Below are positions 42,826 through 53,774 of a DNA stretch of 64,000 bases, one piece after another. Each line of letters begins with the position of its first letter. Position 1 is the stretch's first letter. Position numbers and translations under genes: made by a program. Source of the DNA: Pelobates cultripes (Eukaryota; Chordata; Amphibia; Anura; Pelobatidae); contig OW240912.1 of the NCBI GenBank assembly GCA_933207985.1, forward strand, positions 82,090,852 to 82,154,851. Direction: 5' to 3'. Under the pieces are notes generated by a model, which searched no databases, had not been told where the DNA came from, and saw only the letters and a program-made list of their open reading frames with translations.

Positions 42826-43053
42826 GTGGATGATAACCAGGGTGTTGAATATGAAGTTAGACAGGAAGGATATCAGTCTGAAAATATTAAAAAGACCGGT
42901 TCAGAAGAAGATAAAAAGGCAATTTCATTGGCCATGGATGCCATACTCATTAGTACTGTTTATCTGAGAGAGAATATGAAACTGGATGAACTCATTAGCA
43001 GGAAGATGGTTATAATAAGTACATTAGAACACAGAAAAGAACACTCAATATAG
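42826..43053 (+). CDS. Short unrecognised ORF cut by a MITE
   Basis: A 75-codon frame, acidic and lysine-rich at first (NIKKTGSEEDKKAISLAMDA) and then amphipathic (STVYLRENMKLDELISRKM). It starts about 620 bases after the hammerhead motif. Its last codons lie in the end of the T2-like MITE at 43031, so the original frame was truncated by that insertion. It might be the N-terminus of a Penelope-like protein, but I do not recognise the sequence; it may equally be a chance frame. Confidence 0.2.
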   Translation: MDDNQGVEYEVRQEGYQSENIKKTGSEEDKKAISLAMDAILISTVYLRENMKLDELISRKMVIISTLEHRKEHSI

Positions 43054-43453
43054 TGCCCCCCGTTGTTGGTGTGCCCTCCTTCACTTACCTGATCCAAGCG
43101 CCAATGTCCCTTGGTGCTGGTTCAAGCACTGTCTTCGCTCCTCCCCTGCCCAAGTCAGCCAGCATTAGGACTTCCCCCATAGGGAAGCCTTGTATAAGGC
43201 TTTCCTATTGGGTTTTGGGTCATGCTGCGTGAGGACACCAAGCATCAGTTAGGTGACCTAAAGTCGCCTAACGATGCAGAAGTCCCTGAAGTAGTTGTCT
43301 GGTAGACTAGAGGTGGAGTTAACCCTCAAAGGTCATTATTGCAGTTTATTAAAAACTGCAATAATTATCTTTGCAGGGTTAAGAGACCTGGGACACTGCA
43401 CCCAGACCACATCAATGAGCTAAAGTGGTCTGGGTGCCTGTAGTGACCATTTA
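43031..43453. mobile_element. T2-like MITE, degraded ends
   Basis: Diverged left end AAAAGAACACTCAATATAGTGCC and right end GGTGCCTGTAGTGACCATTTAA. The same internal module CACCCAGACCAC...GTGGTCTGGGTGCC as at 1598-1992 and 5081-5488. A CACTTACCTGATCC motif (donor on the minus strand) lies near 43081-43094. Confidence 0.6.
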
Positions 43454-44744
43454 AGGGTTTATTTGGTCATACTTTATGCTCAGAGGAAAACCACAGTTAC
43501 CATAAGTGTATAGAACCTCTGCCCAAAGCATGAGAGGAGGGTGGCATGACAAGATGTAATTTTAACAACATACCTCTAGCAACTAATCAAAATTCATAAT
43601 TTGATGGTGTTTTTAATCTCAGTTTGTTTCCATCTTTCATCTGGTAGCTTTTTTTACACAAGTACTATTAACATACATGATTAAGAGATCCAAATTATAA
43701 ACTTAAAGTCCAGGGTGTACGTCCTTTAATTTCAAGACAGAAAGCAAATTGTAGCTAATCTAAATATGGTTACCGCCTCACAAAAAATTAACCAGATGAG
43801 TCACACTTTTTAAACAGGGAATTGAAGTTCATAATCAAAGACAAGAAAATGACTCTGATTCCAACGTCGTAGACACAAATTATATAATTGGCAAACTCGA
43901 TACTCAGCATACTGTAATTTACTATATATAATCAAAAAGTATGTAAATCTATTGAGCGCAGGATCTGAAAAAAAAAAAGTTTGCATCAGTGATTAAGAGC
44001 CTTACAGTAATAAAGAGACTGGGAGGTTTGCCTGCTGGCAAAGTTAACCCAAAGTGATGAACCAGAAAGCAATTCACAAAAACTAACATACTGGTCAATG
44101 TAAATAGGTAGAAAAGGCAACAGAAATAAATATTAATGAATAACATTATATCATTTTGTAGTTTTTAACTTATCCAGACTGCTTTAAAATGATGAATCTT
44201 CAAAAAACAATTCTTAATCTTTTTTTTATAGGGACTCAAATGGTGTTTATGGCAATACGTTGGGGACCCAATATTTACACGTAAATTTTCTCAGTTAACA
44301 ATCCTTAAAGTGTTACCATTAACATAAATTTGGCAACACACCTTAATTAAACTCTTACAAGTATCAGGGGATCACTGGAGCGCCAGGAAAATCATTGCTG
44401 CTACAATCAACAACTTAATGAGGGCAGTTGCAGGAGACCTTATCAATATGACAACTGCAAATATTTGGGTGCCAATCCAAGGATTAATAACCACTGCTTT
44501 TGAGTAATAATGGCAAAAAATTGGTTTATTCTATAACGTTTACAAATCTGCTTCATTTGAAATCAAAGTTCTATTTAATGGATTCTCACACAATCAGTTA
44601 GAATTCAATCTGTGACCAGTGACAAGTGAATAAGAATAAGCAACAAGCAAGCTACAGTATAAGTGTAGGGTTTGTGGTGTAATATAGCAAGCTTCATAGC
44701 ATTCATACCTATATTTGTAAAGATAAACATTCATCATCTGTACA
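43454..44744. other. No recognised feature
   Basis: AT-rich sequence; no gene or repeat boundary recognised. Confidence 0.5.
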
Positions 44745-46274
44745 GGGGAGTGAGGGGGATCTGTACAGGGGAGTGAGGGGACTGTCATGGTACAGGGAAG
44801 GCGGGAGCGAGGGGCTCAGGCTGGTGGGAGTAAGAGTGCCCACTGATAGCTGGGAGGAGTGAGGATAGTCACTTCCTCCCAGCTGTGAAGTCATCACAGG
44901 GGGCCTGGTCGCGCTGCTAAAGAGTCACAGCGCTGATCTGGGCCCCCTGGAAATTCATCTCTAACTGGTGGCCTTTTCAGAATGGGCCACCTGATGGGCC
45001 CCTTGAACGTGCGGCCCCCGGCGGTGTGCCACGTGGGTCGGGGCCGCAACACATTGCGGCAGGCACCCGGTCGCAGGTGTCCGCAGGGTGGCAGGACCCC
45101 CTGGAGTGACGGGCCCGATCGCAGCTTCGACCCCTGCGACTGCGGTATGTACACCACTGGATAAGAGAGGATCTGTGCAGGGGAGGGAGGGGATATGTGT
45201 AGGGAGGGGGACTGGCAGGGAGGCAGGGAGAGAGGTGATCTGTGCAGGGTGCAGTGTGGGGGACTGTAAGGGAGGCAGGGGGAGCTGTGCAGGGGAGGAA
45301 GGGGGAGAGGGGTTGTTTGCAGGGGAGGCAGTGGGAGAGGAGATCTGTGCAGAGAGGGGGCCTGTCAATGAGGCAGGGAGATTTGTGCAGGGGAGGGAGG
45401 GGGGAGGGGATCTGTGCAGAGGAGGAAGGGTAGAGAGGTGATCTGTGCAGGGAAGGGAGGGGAACTGTGCAGCGGAGGGAGGGGAAGTGGGCAAGGGAGG
45501 CAGAGGGAGAGGGGGGCTGCGCAGGGAGAGAGGGGATTTGTGAAGATGCAGTGAGAAGGGGGTCAGTGAGGGAGGCGGGGGGAGAAGGGATCTGTGCAGA
45601 GAGGGGGGCTGTGCAGGGAGAGAGGGGATCTGTGAAGGTGCAGTGAGGAGGGGGGCTGTGAGGGAGGCAGGGGAGAGGGATGTGTGCAGAGAGCAGGGTT
45701 GTCAGGCAGGGGCAAGAGGATCTGTGCAAGGGAGGTTGGAGGAAAGGGGTTGTGTGCAGGGGAGGGGGGAGAGGGGATCTGTGCAGAGAGGGGGCGGTCA
45801 GAGAGGCAGGGGGATCTGTGCAGGGAGGGAGGGGAGAGGCTATGCAGGGGAGGCAGGGAGATAGGGGTCTGTAAGGCAGGGGATCTGTGCAGGAAGGGAG
45901 GGAGAGAGGGTTTTGTGCAAGGGAGGTAGGGGAGGGGGATCTGTGCAGGGAGGGGGCTGTCAGGAAGGCTGGGGAATCTGTGCAGGGGAGGCAGGGGGAG
46001 AGGGGTTTTGTGCAGGGAAGGCAGGGGAGAGGGGATCCGTCAGGCAGGGATGGGAGGGGGAGAGGGGTTTTGTGCAGGAGAGATAAGGGGAGATGGGATC
46101 TGTGCAGGAAGGGGGCTGTCAGGAAGGCAGGGGGATCTGTGCAGGGGGGAGGGGAGAGAGGGGTTGTGTGCAGGGGAGAGGGGACTGTCAGGGAGAAAGG
46201 GGGCTGTGCAGAAGAGGCAGGGTTAGAGGGGACTGTCAGGAAGACAAGGAGAGAGGGGAGATGTGCAGGGAAGA
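44745..46274. repeat. G-rich minisatellite with GATCTGTGCAGGGGAGG units
   Basis: Irregular units of about 25-60 bp on GATCTGTGCAGGGGAGGCAG, GGAGAGGGG and GGGGGCTGTCAGG. Interrupted at about 44890-45159 by a GC-rich fragment. Its right edge (46274) abuts a minus-strand ACTTACCTG donor motif. Long proline-rich minus-strand frames across it (468 and 177 codons) are repeat artefacts. Confidence 0.9.
44890..45159 (-). mobile_element. Fragment of a GC-rich DNA transposon end
   Basis: GC-rich sequence ending GCGGTATGTACACCACTG, which on the minus strand starts CAGTGGTGTACATACCGC, a hAT-style CAG start. The other end is not found. It interrupts the surrounding minisatellite. Confidence 0.4.
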
Positions 46275-46283
46275 ACTTACCTG
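46275..46283 (-). promoter_or_regulatory. Consensus 5' splice-site motif next to minisatellite
   Basis: On the minus strand CAGGTAAGT follows CCTGGCAGAGACAT and the minisatellite starts at once. Compare 3379-3387, where CTGCAGAGACAGCC precedes the same motif. Confidence 0.45.
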
Positions 46284-46481
46284 ATGTCTCTGCCAGGCTG
46301 CTCTTCCTCTTCTCTCCGCAGGACAGGAGGAGAGCACAGAAAGTGACTTCCCATCCTCCTGCCTCGCCTCTTCGCCACCGCACCGAAAGCTGGCAAGCAG
46401 AGCATTATCATCATCATAGTTTTCATTGTGTATATAGGCACTTTAAAAAAATGATAATACAAAAGGGGGAGTTGCTGATAC

Positions 46482-47250
46482 TGTAACAGAGCTTCCTCTA
46501 CCCCGGTTGGGTGCCTCCGCTGATGGATGCTCCTAGTGCTCACCAAGGAATCCAAGCACTTCTCCAGACACCATAAGCACTGCAGACCCCACAACCGCCG
46601 CAGCTTGGTTGGGGTCTCACCATCTCCTACCCACCCTGGACCTACGACAAGGCTCCAGGTTCCAATGAATGAAACTCTCTTCCTCCAGAACGTCAAGCAG
46701 GAATAGCTCTTACAAGAGCTCAGTGAATCCAAGGGATTATAATGATTATAGCAATCCCTTGTAGTGATATAGCTGTCCCCTTCACACAAGAGACAAGACT
46801 CGAGTTGAGGGTGAAGAGGAACTGTATTTTAATGGAGCCACACTGGCTTTTTATGCAAGACCCCAAGCAAGGTGTACGCCCAAATGGACCTTGTTAGGGA
46901 CAGGGACACAAAGCTTACAAACCAATCCAAACAGTAATTAAATGTACGACACTCCCACAACAAACATCCCTCCCTTACGTAGAATCGCGGCTAAGTGCGG
47001 CTGGAGAACCGACCGGGAACCATGAGATTTTCATGCCGAAAATAGTTCCAGGGCATTCGCGGCTATGTCCCCCTGAAGTCTATTTGCGGTTTTGTAGTGC
47101 CACTTCGAAAGTTCCAACTGTGGCCATAAAAATCCAAAAAGGCATGAACAATGATTTAAAACAAGTTTTATCACAGAGGCCATAGTCATAGGGTAGGAGG
47201 CTGGCAAACAGGCCCCTCCAAAAACCAGTGATGAGGTCACTTTTGCCACA
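46482..47250 (-). mobile_element. 3' LTR of a retrovirus-like element
   Basis: On the minus strand the LTR starts TGTGGCAAAAGTGACC (47250) and ends GCTCTGTTACA (46482), about 769 bp. It has a TATA-type box TTGCATAAAAAGCCAG near 46865-46850. The sequence just upstream (TCCCCTTAGGGAGGGAGATA on the minus strand) is a purine-rich tract, as expected of a polypurine tract next to a 3' LTR. It shares its 5' part with the solo LTR at 37982. No second LTR lies in the window. Confidence 0.7.
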
Positions 47251-47790
47251 TATCTCCCTCCCTAAGGGGAGACTAACCAGGTACCTGACCTCCTGTCGGT
47301 CGGTGCCTGAGTTAGTCGAGTAGCCCACCCATAAATAAATACTGGTACTCCTGTATTCTCGGTTGCTCTCTGAATGGTAGTTGGTGTCGCTGGGGAGAAG
47401 GACCGACTGTCCCTACTCCTGGTACCTCTGGCTGTGGTTGGGAATCTGGGCCAGCTGCCCAGCATCCCTGTAAATCTGGTACAGAGACTACGGTCCCATC
47501 TGCACCATTGTAGTCAGGGTTGCTGTCCCCCTGTAATGGGGACGAGGGACCAGCTTTCTCCCCTTCTGGCATAGCCGACTGCAGCTGGGGAGAGAGACCG
47601 GTTTTCTTCTCTTCCTGTAAGGTAAGCTGACGCTGGCGAGGAAGGATGACACCTTCTGCTCCCTGTACTGGACACTGCTGCTAGGAAGTGAGACCGATTG
47701 TCTCCACTCCTTGCAGGATACACTGCCGCTGGGGAGAGAGAGCAGTTGTCTCCTCTTACTGTAACTCCGACTGCCGCTGGTGATCTGGGC
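47251..47790 (-). mobile_element. 3' internal region of the LTR element
   Basis: Lies immediately upstream (minus strand) of the LTR. It contains several diverged direct repeats of the type GGTCTCTCTCCCCAGCTGCAGT every 60-70 bases. No recognisable gag, pol or env protein is present; the element is truncated or non-autonomous. The upper boundary is where the repeats stop and is approximate. Confidence 0.5.
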
Positions 47791-48363
47791 CAGGTATAAG
47801 AGGAATAGAAAAATGAGTAAAAATGGCAAATAGTTAAAAAATGTGAAGGGACATAAAAAGATTTTTTACATAAATATACAAGGCAAGTACAGTGGACTTT
47901 TAAACTGTATAACATGTGCTTTTACCCTTTTCCTTCCCAAAACTTTCATTAAAGACAATTTGATTAAACTTAGTCATATATTAGTAGTAAATACGAGACA
48001 GAATTTTTCTACTACTTTATATGTCATTTATAAGGACTCAGCACAATCTATGTCCATACTGGTCACATGGTTAAAGTCAGTGAGACCCTAGTCTGCCTCC
48101 TTACTCACAATCTATATTAGGCATTAGTACATTTATCACTTTATTCAACTTGGGTGACTTAATATAAGTAGATAAGTAGGGAGTCTCCAATCGAGTTAGC
48201 TCTCCTACTGTCGGTCTGAATATGTATATTTAATAAACAATATATTCCTGATTAGTATCTATCAGGATGTCTGTCTGAGGGATTCTATTTGTGTCTTAAA
48301 GATATTTAACACAGAGTCCCAATTATTTCTCTCCTTGTCTTTCAATATGGGGATGGAACAGTC
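47791..48363. other. No recognised feature
   Basis: AT-rich sequence; nothing recognised. Confidence 0.5.
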
Positions 48364-48480
48364 AGGGCCAGATTAACATAGGGGTAATTTGTGTGGGAGT
48401 CCCAGGCACATGATTTACATTAGCCACCTGATGACCACTGTTGTCAGTTTTACCAGCTTCCACAAATTATTATTTTTTAT
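48364..48480 (+). mobile_element. Left-end fragment of CAGGGCC hAT-like element
   Basis: CAGGGCCAGATTAACATAGG matches the start of the element at 3202 (CAGGGCCGGATTAACATAGG) with one change. CCCAGGCACATGATTTA matches its next part loosely. No right end follows. Confidence 0.6.
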
Positions 48481-48592
48481 GGTTTCCAGTGATATTAGAG
48501 GTCCACTAAAAAGAATTCTCACTTTGTAAAAGAGCCAGTAGCCATAAGAAGTACCTGCACAATCCAAACATCCATTTAAAGTGGACCTAGTG

Positions 48593-48730
48593 CAGGGGTG
48601 GGAAAAGAATACATTTCCAGATATTGTAGAACTAGAAATATCATTGCTACTTTGACAGACTTTAGAATGTCAAAGCATCATGGAATTTGCAGATCTGCAA
48701 ATCTGGGGATCTACCATTTGCCCACCTTTG
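48593..48730. mobile_element. hAT-like MITE, diverged
   Basis: Left end CAGGGGTGGG and right end TTTGCCCACCTTTG. The flanks ACCTAGTG (48585-48592) and GCCTAGAG (48731-48738) match in 6 of 8 bases and are likely the target duplication. A shared internal hairpin TTTGACAGACTTTAGAATG/CAAAGCATCATGG is degraded. Confidence 0.6.
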
Positions 48731-48738
48731 GCCTAGAG

Positions 48739-49587
48739 TATATAAAATAATCTGTTTGATGGAACCCAATGTAAAGGTATTTACATTTGTCTCTGAAAGC
48801 ATGCAATACGTAGCTAGAATAATTTATCACACTTTTTATTTAATTCTGCTTCAACATCACCCTCATCATCTCATTTTCTTTATACTATAGTGCTGCAGAA
48901 TATTTGGATGTTTTATTTAAAAAAATGTATAATAAAGATTTCACACGAAGGGGCATCACCTCCATAAAATGAGACCTTTTAAACATTTTAATTTGATTTT
49001 AAGACATTAGAAAGAATACCTTCCATAGTTATCAAAAATCCCATCCTATGTTAGAGTACTTTAGTTAAGTTACTGCTTTAAAGTGTAAATGAAATTCTAA
49101 AAATTATAGAGAATATTTTACATGGCTGAGTGATTTTTCTTCATTACAATCCTGGAAAATATATTGGACTTTAAAATGCTTTTATGACTCTCCAAGTTTG
49201 TTCTCTATTTCTACATTTTCTCTTTAACGGATTTTTATCCCCGCCTCAGACTTCATTAGAACACATATAAATGCCTGTCATTGTTGGAACTTTAAAATGT
49301 TCATTATCTCGATGGTATCTTAGCTAGGAGATAGTCAATTGTAAATCATTCGTGAACCACCAATGTTCTTAACACTTTGTCATCCTGGACTAATCATTTT
49401 AAGCACACAGTGTTTTAGGGGCTGTTACGAAACTACCTTTCTTGCAAAATGGGTCCAAATTGGCTAGTTCACTGCCAGTAATGGATTTTGAAGTTGTAAG
49501 GTTTGTCACTGAAAACTGATTTGCTATTTTGGATTCCAGAAAAAAAAAACGAAATTGCATAACACGTGCTTGTCATCTAATGATGAT

Positions 49588-49626
<39 letters not shown>

Positions 49627-50245
49627 TAGCTATTAATACTAAGTGTGTCGTAGCTAGTTGGTGGTGGCAACAAGCATCTCTCAATTCTGCAACAGCCAGA
49701 TGGGCTGTGATGACGCATTCAATTCCATATTTTTCAGGCTTAGCTGGTAGGTGTAGAACCTGGTGAAGGTTTAGCATGGTGGGGCAGTGGACACAACACT
49801 TGGAATTCAACATTGCCCCCTATCTCTGTCCAACCCCTTGCCCTGTTGGACTCTGCCCACTTAAACCCACAGCTCTCATTCGTTGTTCAAAACCATGAAT
49901 GTACAGAAACCCAAATGTTGGAAAATAAGAAGAATCAGCCATGCCCAGTGTAACCTGAATGCCCACCAGCTATCTGTCATTGTCAAGCTGGTTTGGATGT
50001 GAAGTAGGGGATACTATAACTATTAAAAACAAAGAAACATCACATTTTTAAAAATAAATCTATTTTAAAATATTCCTTGAAGTTTGGAGTGGCAGGTGTA
50101 TATAAATACTAAAGGCAACATGAATCCAGGCACTCCCCCTACAGCCAATCCGGCTCTTCTGGGCAATGTGATCACGATGACATCGCAATCATATTACCAG
50201 ATTATATATTAAATTTTTTAAACGTGTGTGCGTGTGTGTGTGTGT
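48739..50245. other. No recognised gene
   Basis: AT-rich DNA. Only an A16(TA)n run at 49578-49627 and a short GTGTG tract near 50225-50245 stand out. Confidence 0.5.
49578..49627. repeat. Poly-A plus (TA)n microsatellite
   Basis: AAAAAAAAAAAAAAAA followed by TATATA. Confidence 0.9.
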
Positions 50246-50275
50246 AAAAAAATAATGTAAAAAAATGATATATAT

Positions 50276-50356
50276 GTCATTTAATTAATTCATTTCTAAG
50301 TGTGTTTTGATATTAATATATAAAAAATAGATATCAAAATACGCTTAGAATGAAAT
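50276..50356. repeat. Imperfect inverted repeat
   Basis: TCATTTCTAAGTGTGTTTTG and CAAAATACGCTTAGAATGA form a stem around an AT-rich loop. It abuts the left end of the Tc1-like element. Confidence 0.5.
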
Positions 50357-50359
50357 ATA

Positions 50360-51893
50360 CAGGCGATACTCGAAAAATTTGAATATCGTGCAAAAGTTCA
50401 TTTATTTCAGTAATGCAATGTAAAAGGGGAAACTAATATATGAGATAGACGCATTACATGTAAAGCAAGATAGTTCAAGCTGTGATTTGTCATAAGTGCG
50501 ATGATTATGGCTTACAGCTCATGAAAACCCCAAATCCACAATCTCAGTAAATTAGAATATTACATCCAATCAATAAAACAAGGAGTGTACATAGAACAAT
50601 AGTGGACCTCTGAAAAGTATAAGCATGCATATTGACTCAGTACTTGGTTTGGGCCCCCTTTGCAGCAATTACTGCCTCAATGCGGCGTGGCAAGGAAGCT
50701 ATCAGCCTGTGGCACTGCTGAGGTGTTATGGAATACCAGGATGCTTCAATAGCGGCCTTCAGCTCTTCTACATTGTTCGGTCTCATGTCTCTCATCTTTC
50801 TCTTGGCAATGCCCCATAGATTCTCTATTTAGGCGAGTTTGCTGGCCAATCAAGCACAGTAATCCCACGGTCATTGAACCAGGCTTTGGTGCTTTTGGCA
50901 GTGTGGGCACGTGCCAAGTCCTGCTGGTAAATTAAGTTAGCATCCCCATAAAGCTCATCTGTGGAAGGACGCGTTGATCCTGGACTTAATGAAGCACAGT
51001 GGACCAACACCAGCAGATGACATGGCTCCCCAAATCAACACAGACTATGGAAACTTCACACTGGACTTCAAGCCTCTTGCAGTGTGTGCCTCTCAATTCT
51101 TCCTCCAGACTCTGGGTCCTTGGTTTCCAAATGAGATGCAAACGTTGCTCTCATCAGAAAAGAGGACTTTGGACCACTGAGCAACAGACACTTCTGACGT
51201 TGTTTGTTGTTCAGGAGTGGCTTGACAAGAGGAATACGACATCTGAAGCCCATGTCCAGGATCCGTCTGTGTATGGTGGCTGTTGATGCACTGACTCCAG
51301 CCTCAGTCCACTCCTTGTGAAAGTCCCCAACACTTTTGAATGGTCTTTTCCTGACAATCCTCTCCAGGCTGCAGTCATCCCTGCTGCTTGTGCACCTTTT
51401 TCTTCCACACGTTTCCCTTCCACGTAACTTTCTATTAATGTGCTTTGATACAGCACTTTGGGAACATCCAACTTCCTTCACAATTACCTTTTGAGGCTTT
51501 CCCTCCTTATGGAGGGTGTCAATGATGGTTTTCTGTACAACTGCCAGGTCAGCAGTCTTCCCCATGATTGTGATTCCTACTGAACCAGTCTGAGAGACCA
51601 TTTAAAGGCTCAGAAACCCTTTGCAGGTGTTATGGCTTACTTAGCTGATTAGAGTGGGACACTGTGAGCCTAGAATATTGCACCTTTTCACAATATTCTA
51701 ATTTACTGAGATTGTGGATTTGGGGTTTTCATGAGCTGTAAGCCATAATCATTGCACTTATGACAAATCACGGCTTGAACTATCTTGCTTTGCATGTAAT
51801 GCGTCTATCTCATATATTAATTTCCCCTTTTACGTTGCATTACTGAAATAAATTAACTTTTGCACAATATTCAAATTTTTCGAGTATCACCTT
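50360..51893 (-). mobile_element. Tc1-like DNA transposon, full length but inactive
   Basis: Ends CAGGCGATACTCGAAAAATT and the inverted AATTTTTCGAGTATCACCTT, each followed by TA, the Tc1/mariner target. The terminal inverted repeats are long, about 210 bp (50360-50570 and 51680-51893), and include TGATTTGTCATAAGTGCGAT-like inner parts. Total 1534 bp, the usual length for the group. The transposase frame on the minus strand is broken (next entry). Confidence 0.9.
50628..51564 (-). pseudogene. Tc1-like transposase with frameshifts and stops
   Basis: The probable start is ATG 51564 (MGKTADLAVVQKTIIDTLHK), followed by a helix-turn-helix region (SQSAVSKHINRKLRGRE) and a second one (FHKEWTEAGVSASTATIHRR). 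The first catalytic aspartate is in FSDESN, readable only in a shifted frame near 51155. The second is in YQQDLARAHTA (about 50910). The catalytic glutamate in ENLWG (about 50820) is separated from NSPK by an in-frame TAG and a frame change. At least two frameshifts, one deletion before FSDESN and one stop are visible. The family is DDE(34E-type) cut-and-paste transposase. Confidence 0.85.
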
Positions 51894-51983
51894 TATATAT
51901 ATAATATAAAATTATAAATATATTTTAGAACTTTATAAATACACAATGTTTATAAATACAAAGTGTTTATAAATGCAAACTAT

Positions 51984-52004
51984 ATATATATATATATATA
52001 TATT
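51984..52004. repeat. (TA)n microsatellite
   Basis: A short TA run just right of the Tc1-like element. Confidence 0.9.
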
Positions 52005-52011
52005 CATAGCA

Positions 52012-52250
52012 TGGGCATCTGCAGGGGTGCAAAGGGGGGCACTTATCCACCACTGAATTTTTCAGCTTTTGCCAGTATTTTTCTTTTGAGATTGATAATA
52101 CACCAGTGCTGGCCAGTAGCTGGCGCTGTGTGTGGAAAGAGGTAGGGATGGGAAGCTACATCTTATTTCTGCTTCTCTCTCCTGACTGAATCTGCAGGAG
52201 AGCAGCACATGCAGCCAGTAACTCTCAGACTGCAGAGACAGCCTATAGAT
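52012..52250 (+). other. Exon-like GC-richer segment before the minisatellite
   Basis: Contains ACTGCAGAGACAGCCTATAG, matching CTGCAGAGACAGCC at 3359-3372. Both precede CAGGTAAGT and an array. Probably the body of a diverged member of the CAGGGCC hAT-like family, though I do not see clean ends. Confidence 0.35.
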
Positions 52251-52680
52251 CAGGTAAGTGAGGGATGGGGGGCAGCCTACAGATCAGGTAAGTGAGGGAT
52301 GGGTGGGAAGCCTACAGATCAGGTAAGTGAGGGATGGGGGGCAGCCTACAGATGGGGGAAGTGAGACATGGCGGGCAGCCTACAGAATAGGTAAGTGAGG
52401 GATGGGGGGACAGTCTACAGATCAGGTAAGTGAGGGATGGGTGGGAAGCCTACAGATCAGTAAGTGAGGGATGGGGCAGCCTACAGATGGGGAAGTGAGG
52501 CATGGGGCAGCCTACAGAATAAGTAAGTGAGGGATGGGGGGACAGTCTATAGATCAGGTAAGTGAGGGATGGGGGGCAGCCTACAGATGGGGGAAGTGAG
52601 GCATGGAGGGCAGCTTATAGAATAGCTAAGTGAGGGATGGGGGGACAGCCTACAGATCAGGTAAGTGAAGGATGAGGGAC
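52251..52680 (+). repeat. Minisatellite whose units carry a 5' splice-site consensus
   Basis: About 12 units of 32-35 bp of the form CAGGTAAGTGAGGGATGGGG plus GGCAGCCTACAGAT. The exact CAGGTAAGTG occurs at 52251, 52285, 52320, 52423, 52555 and 52658; other units have one change (TAGGTAAGTG, CAGTAAGTG, GGGGAAGTG). Confidence 0.85.
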
Positions 52681-53640
52681 AGCATACAGGAAGGGTCAGC
52701 AAGGATCAGGAAGGTAAAATAGGAGAAAGAGCAGATAGGAGAAGGAACAGAAATGAGCAGGAAGGTACATCAAGTAGCAGAAAGGGTCAGAATTGAGTTG
52801 GAATGGACAGAAGGAGCAGAAAGGTAAAGTAGGAGAAGTAGCAGAAAGGAACAGAAATGAGCAGGAAGGGGCAGAAATGAGCAGGAAGGGTCTGCAAGGA
52901 GCAGAACGGCTCTGCAAGGAGCAGTAAGGATCTGCAAAGAGCAGAAAGAGTCAGTAAGGAGCAGGAAGGGGCAGCAAGGAGCAAGAAGGGGCAGCAAGGA
53001 GCAGAAAAAGTCAACAACGAGCGGGAAGGGTTTGCAAGAAGCAGGAAGGGGTGTCAAGGAGCAGGAAGGGTCTGCAAGGAGAAGGAATGGTCTGCAAGGA
53101 GCAGAAAGAGTCAGCAAAGAGCAGGAAGGGGCTGCAAGAAGCAGGAAGGGGCAGCAAGGTACAAAAGGAGCACAAAGGTAAAGGAGCAGAAAGAATCAGA
53201 AGGAGCAGGTAAAATAGAAGAAGGAGCAGGAAGGGCCAGTTAGGAGCTGAAAAGGGTAGCAAGGAGTAGAAAGGAGCTGGAAGGGGCAAAAGGAGCATGA
53301 AGGTAAATGAGGAGAAATAATCAGAAGGAGCACAAAGGTAAAGTAGGAGAAGGGGCAGGAAGAAGGAACAGAAATGAGCAGGAAGGGACAGCAAGGAGCA
53401 GAAATGGGCAGCAATGAGCTGGGAGGGCAGAAGGAGCACAAAGGGAAAGTAGAAGAAGGTACAGAATGGGTCTGCAAGGAGCAGAAAGGGATCAGATAGA
53501 GGAAGGAGCAGAAGGGCGCAAAAGAAGCAGAAAGTAGCAGAAAAGTAAAGGAGCAGAAGAAGCCAAGGAGGAGAGAAGATAGTGTCAGAAGAATTAGAAG
53601 ACTGTGGAAAATGAAGAAGAAAAAAGGGAGATTGGAGCAA
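52681..53640. repeat. Minisatellite of GCAAGGAGCAGGAAGGGG-type units
   Basis: Purine-rich units of about 17-35 bp: GCAAGGAGCAGAAAGGGTCT, AGGAGCACAAAGGTAAAGTAGG and variants. Minus-strand frames of 115-209 codons rich in Leu, Pro, Ser, Phe and Cys are artefacts. Confidence 0.9.
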
Positions 53641-53774
53641 GAAGGAAGTGATCCCTCTTTATTCTGCACACCACATCATAAGGCTTTGGAACCTAGGCCT
53701 GTCAGGGAAACCTTGGACCTTCTCATCTTCCCAAGTAAAAAAAAATCTCAGTGTTAATGTGTCTTTTATTTACT

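Noticed and set aside
44977..46383. 468-codon minus-strand proline-rich open frame
   Set aside because: It is read through a G-rich minisatellite. The protein is repetitive Pro/Ser/Leu, similar frames exist in other registers and on the other strand, and there is no domain.
53011..53640. 209-codon minus-strand Leu/Pro/Phe-rich frame resembling a membrane protein
   Set aside because: It lies on a purine-rich minisatellite; the hydrophobic look comes from CTT/CCT codons of the complement.
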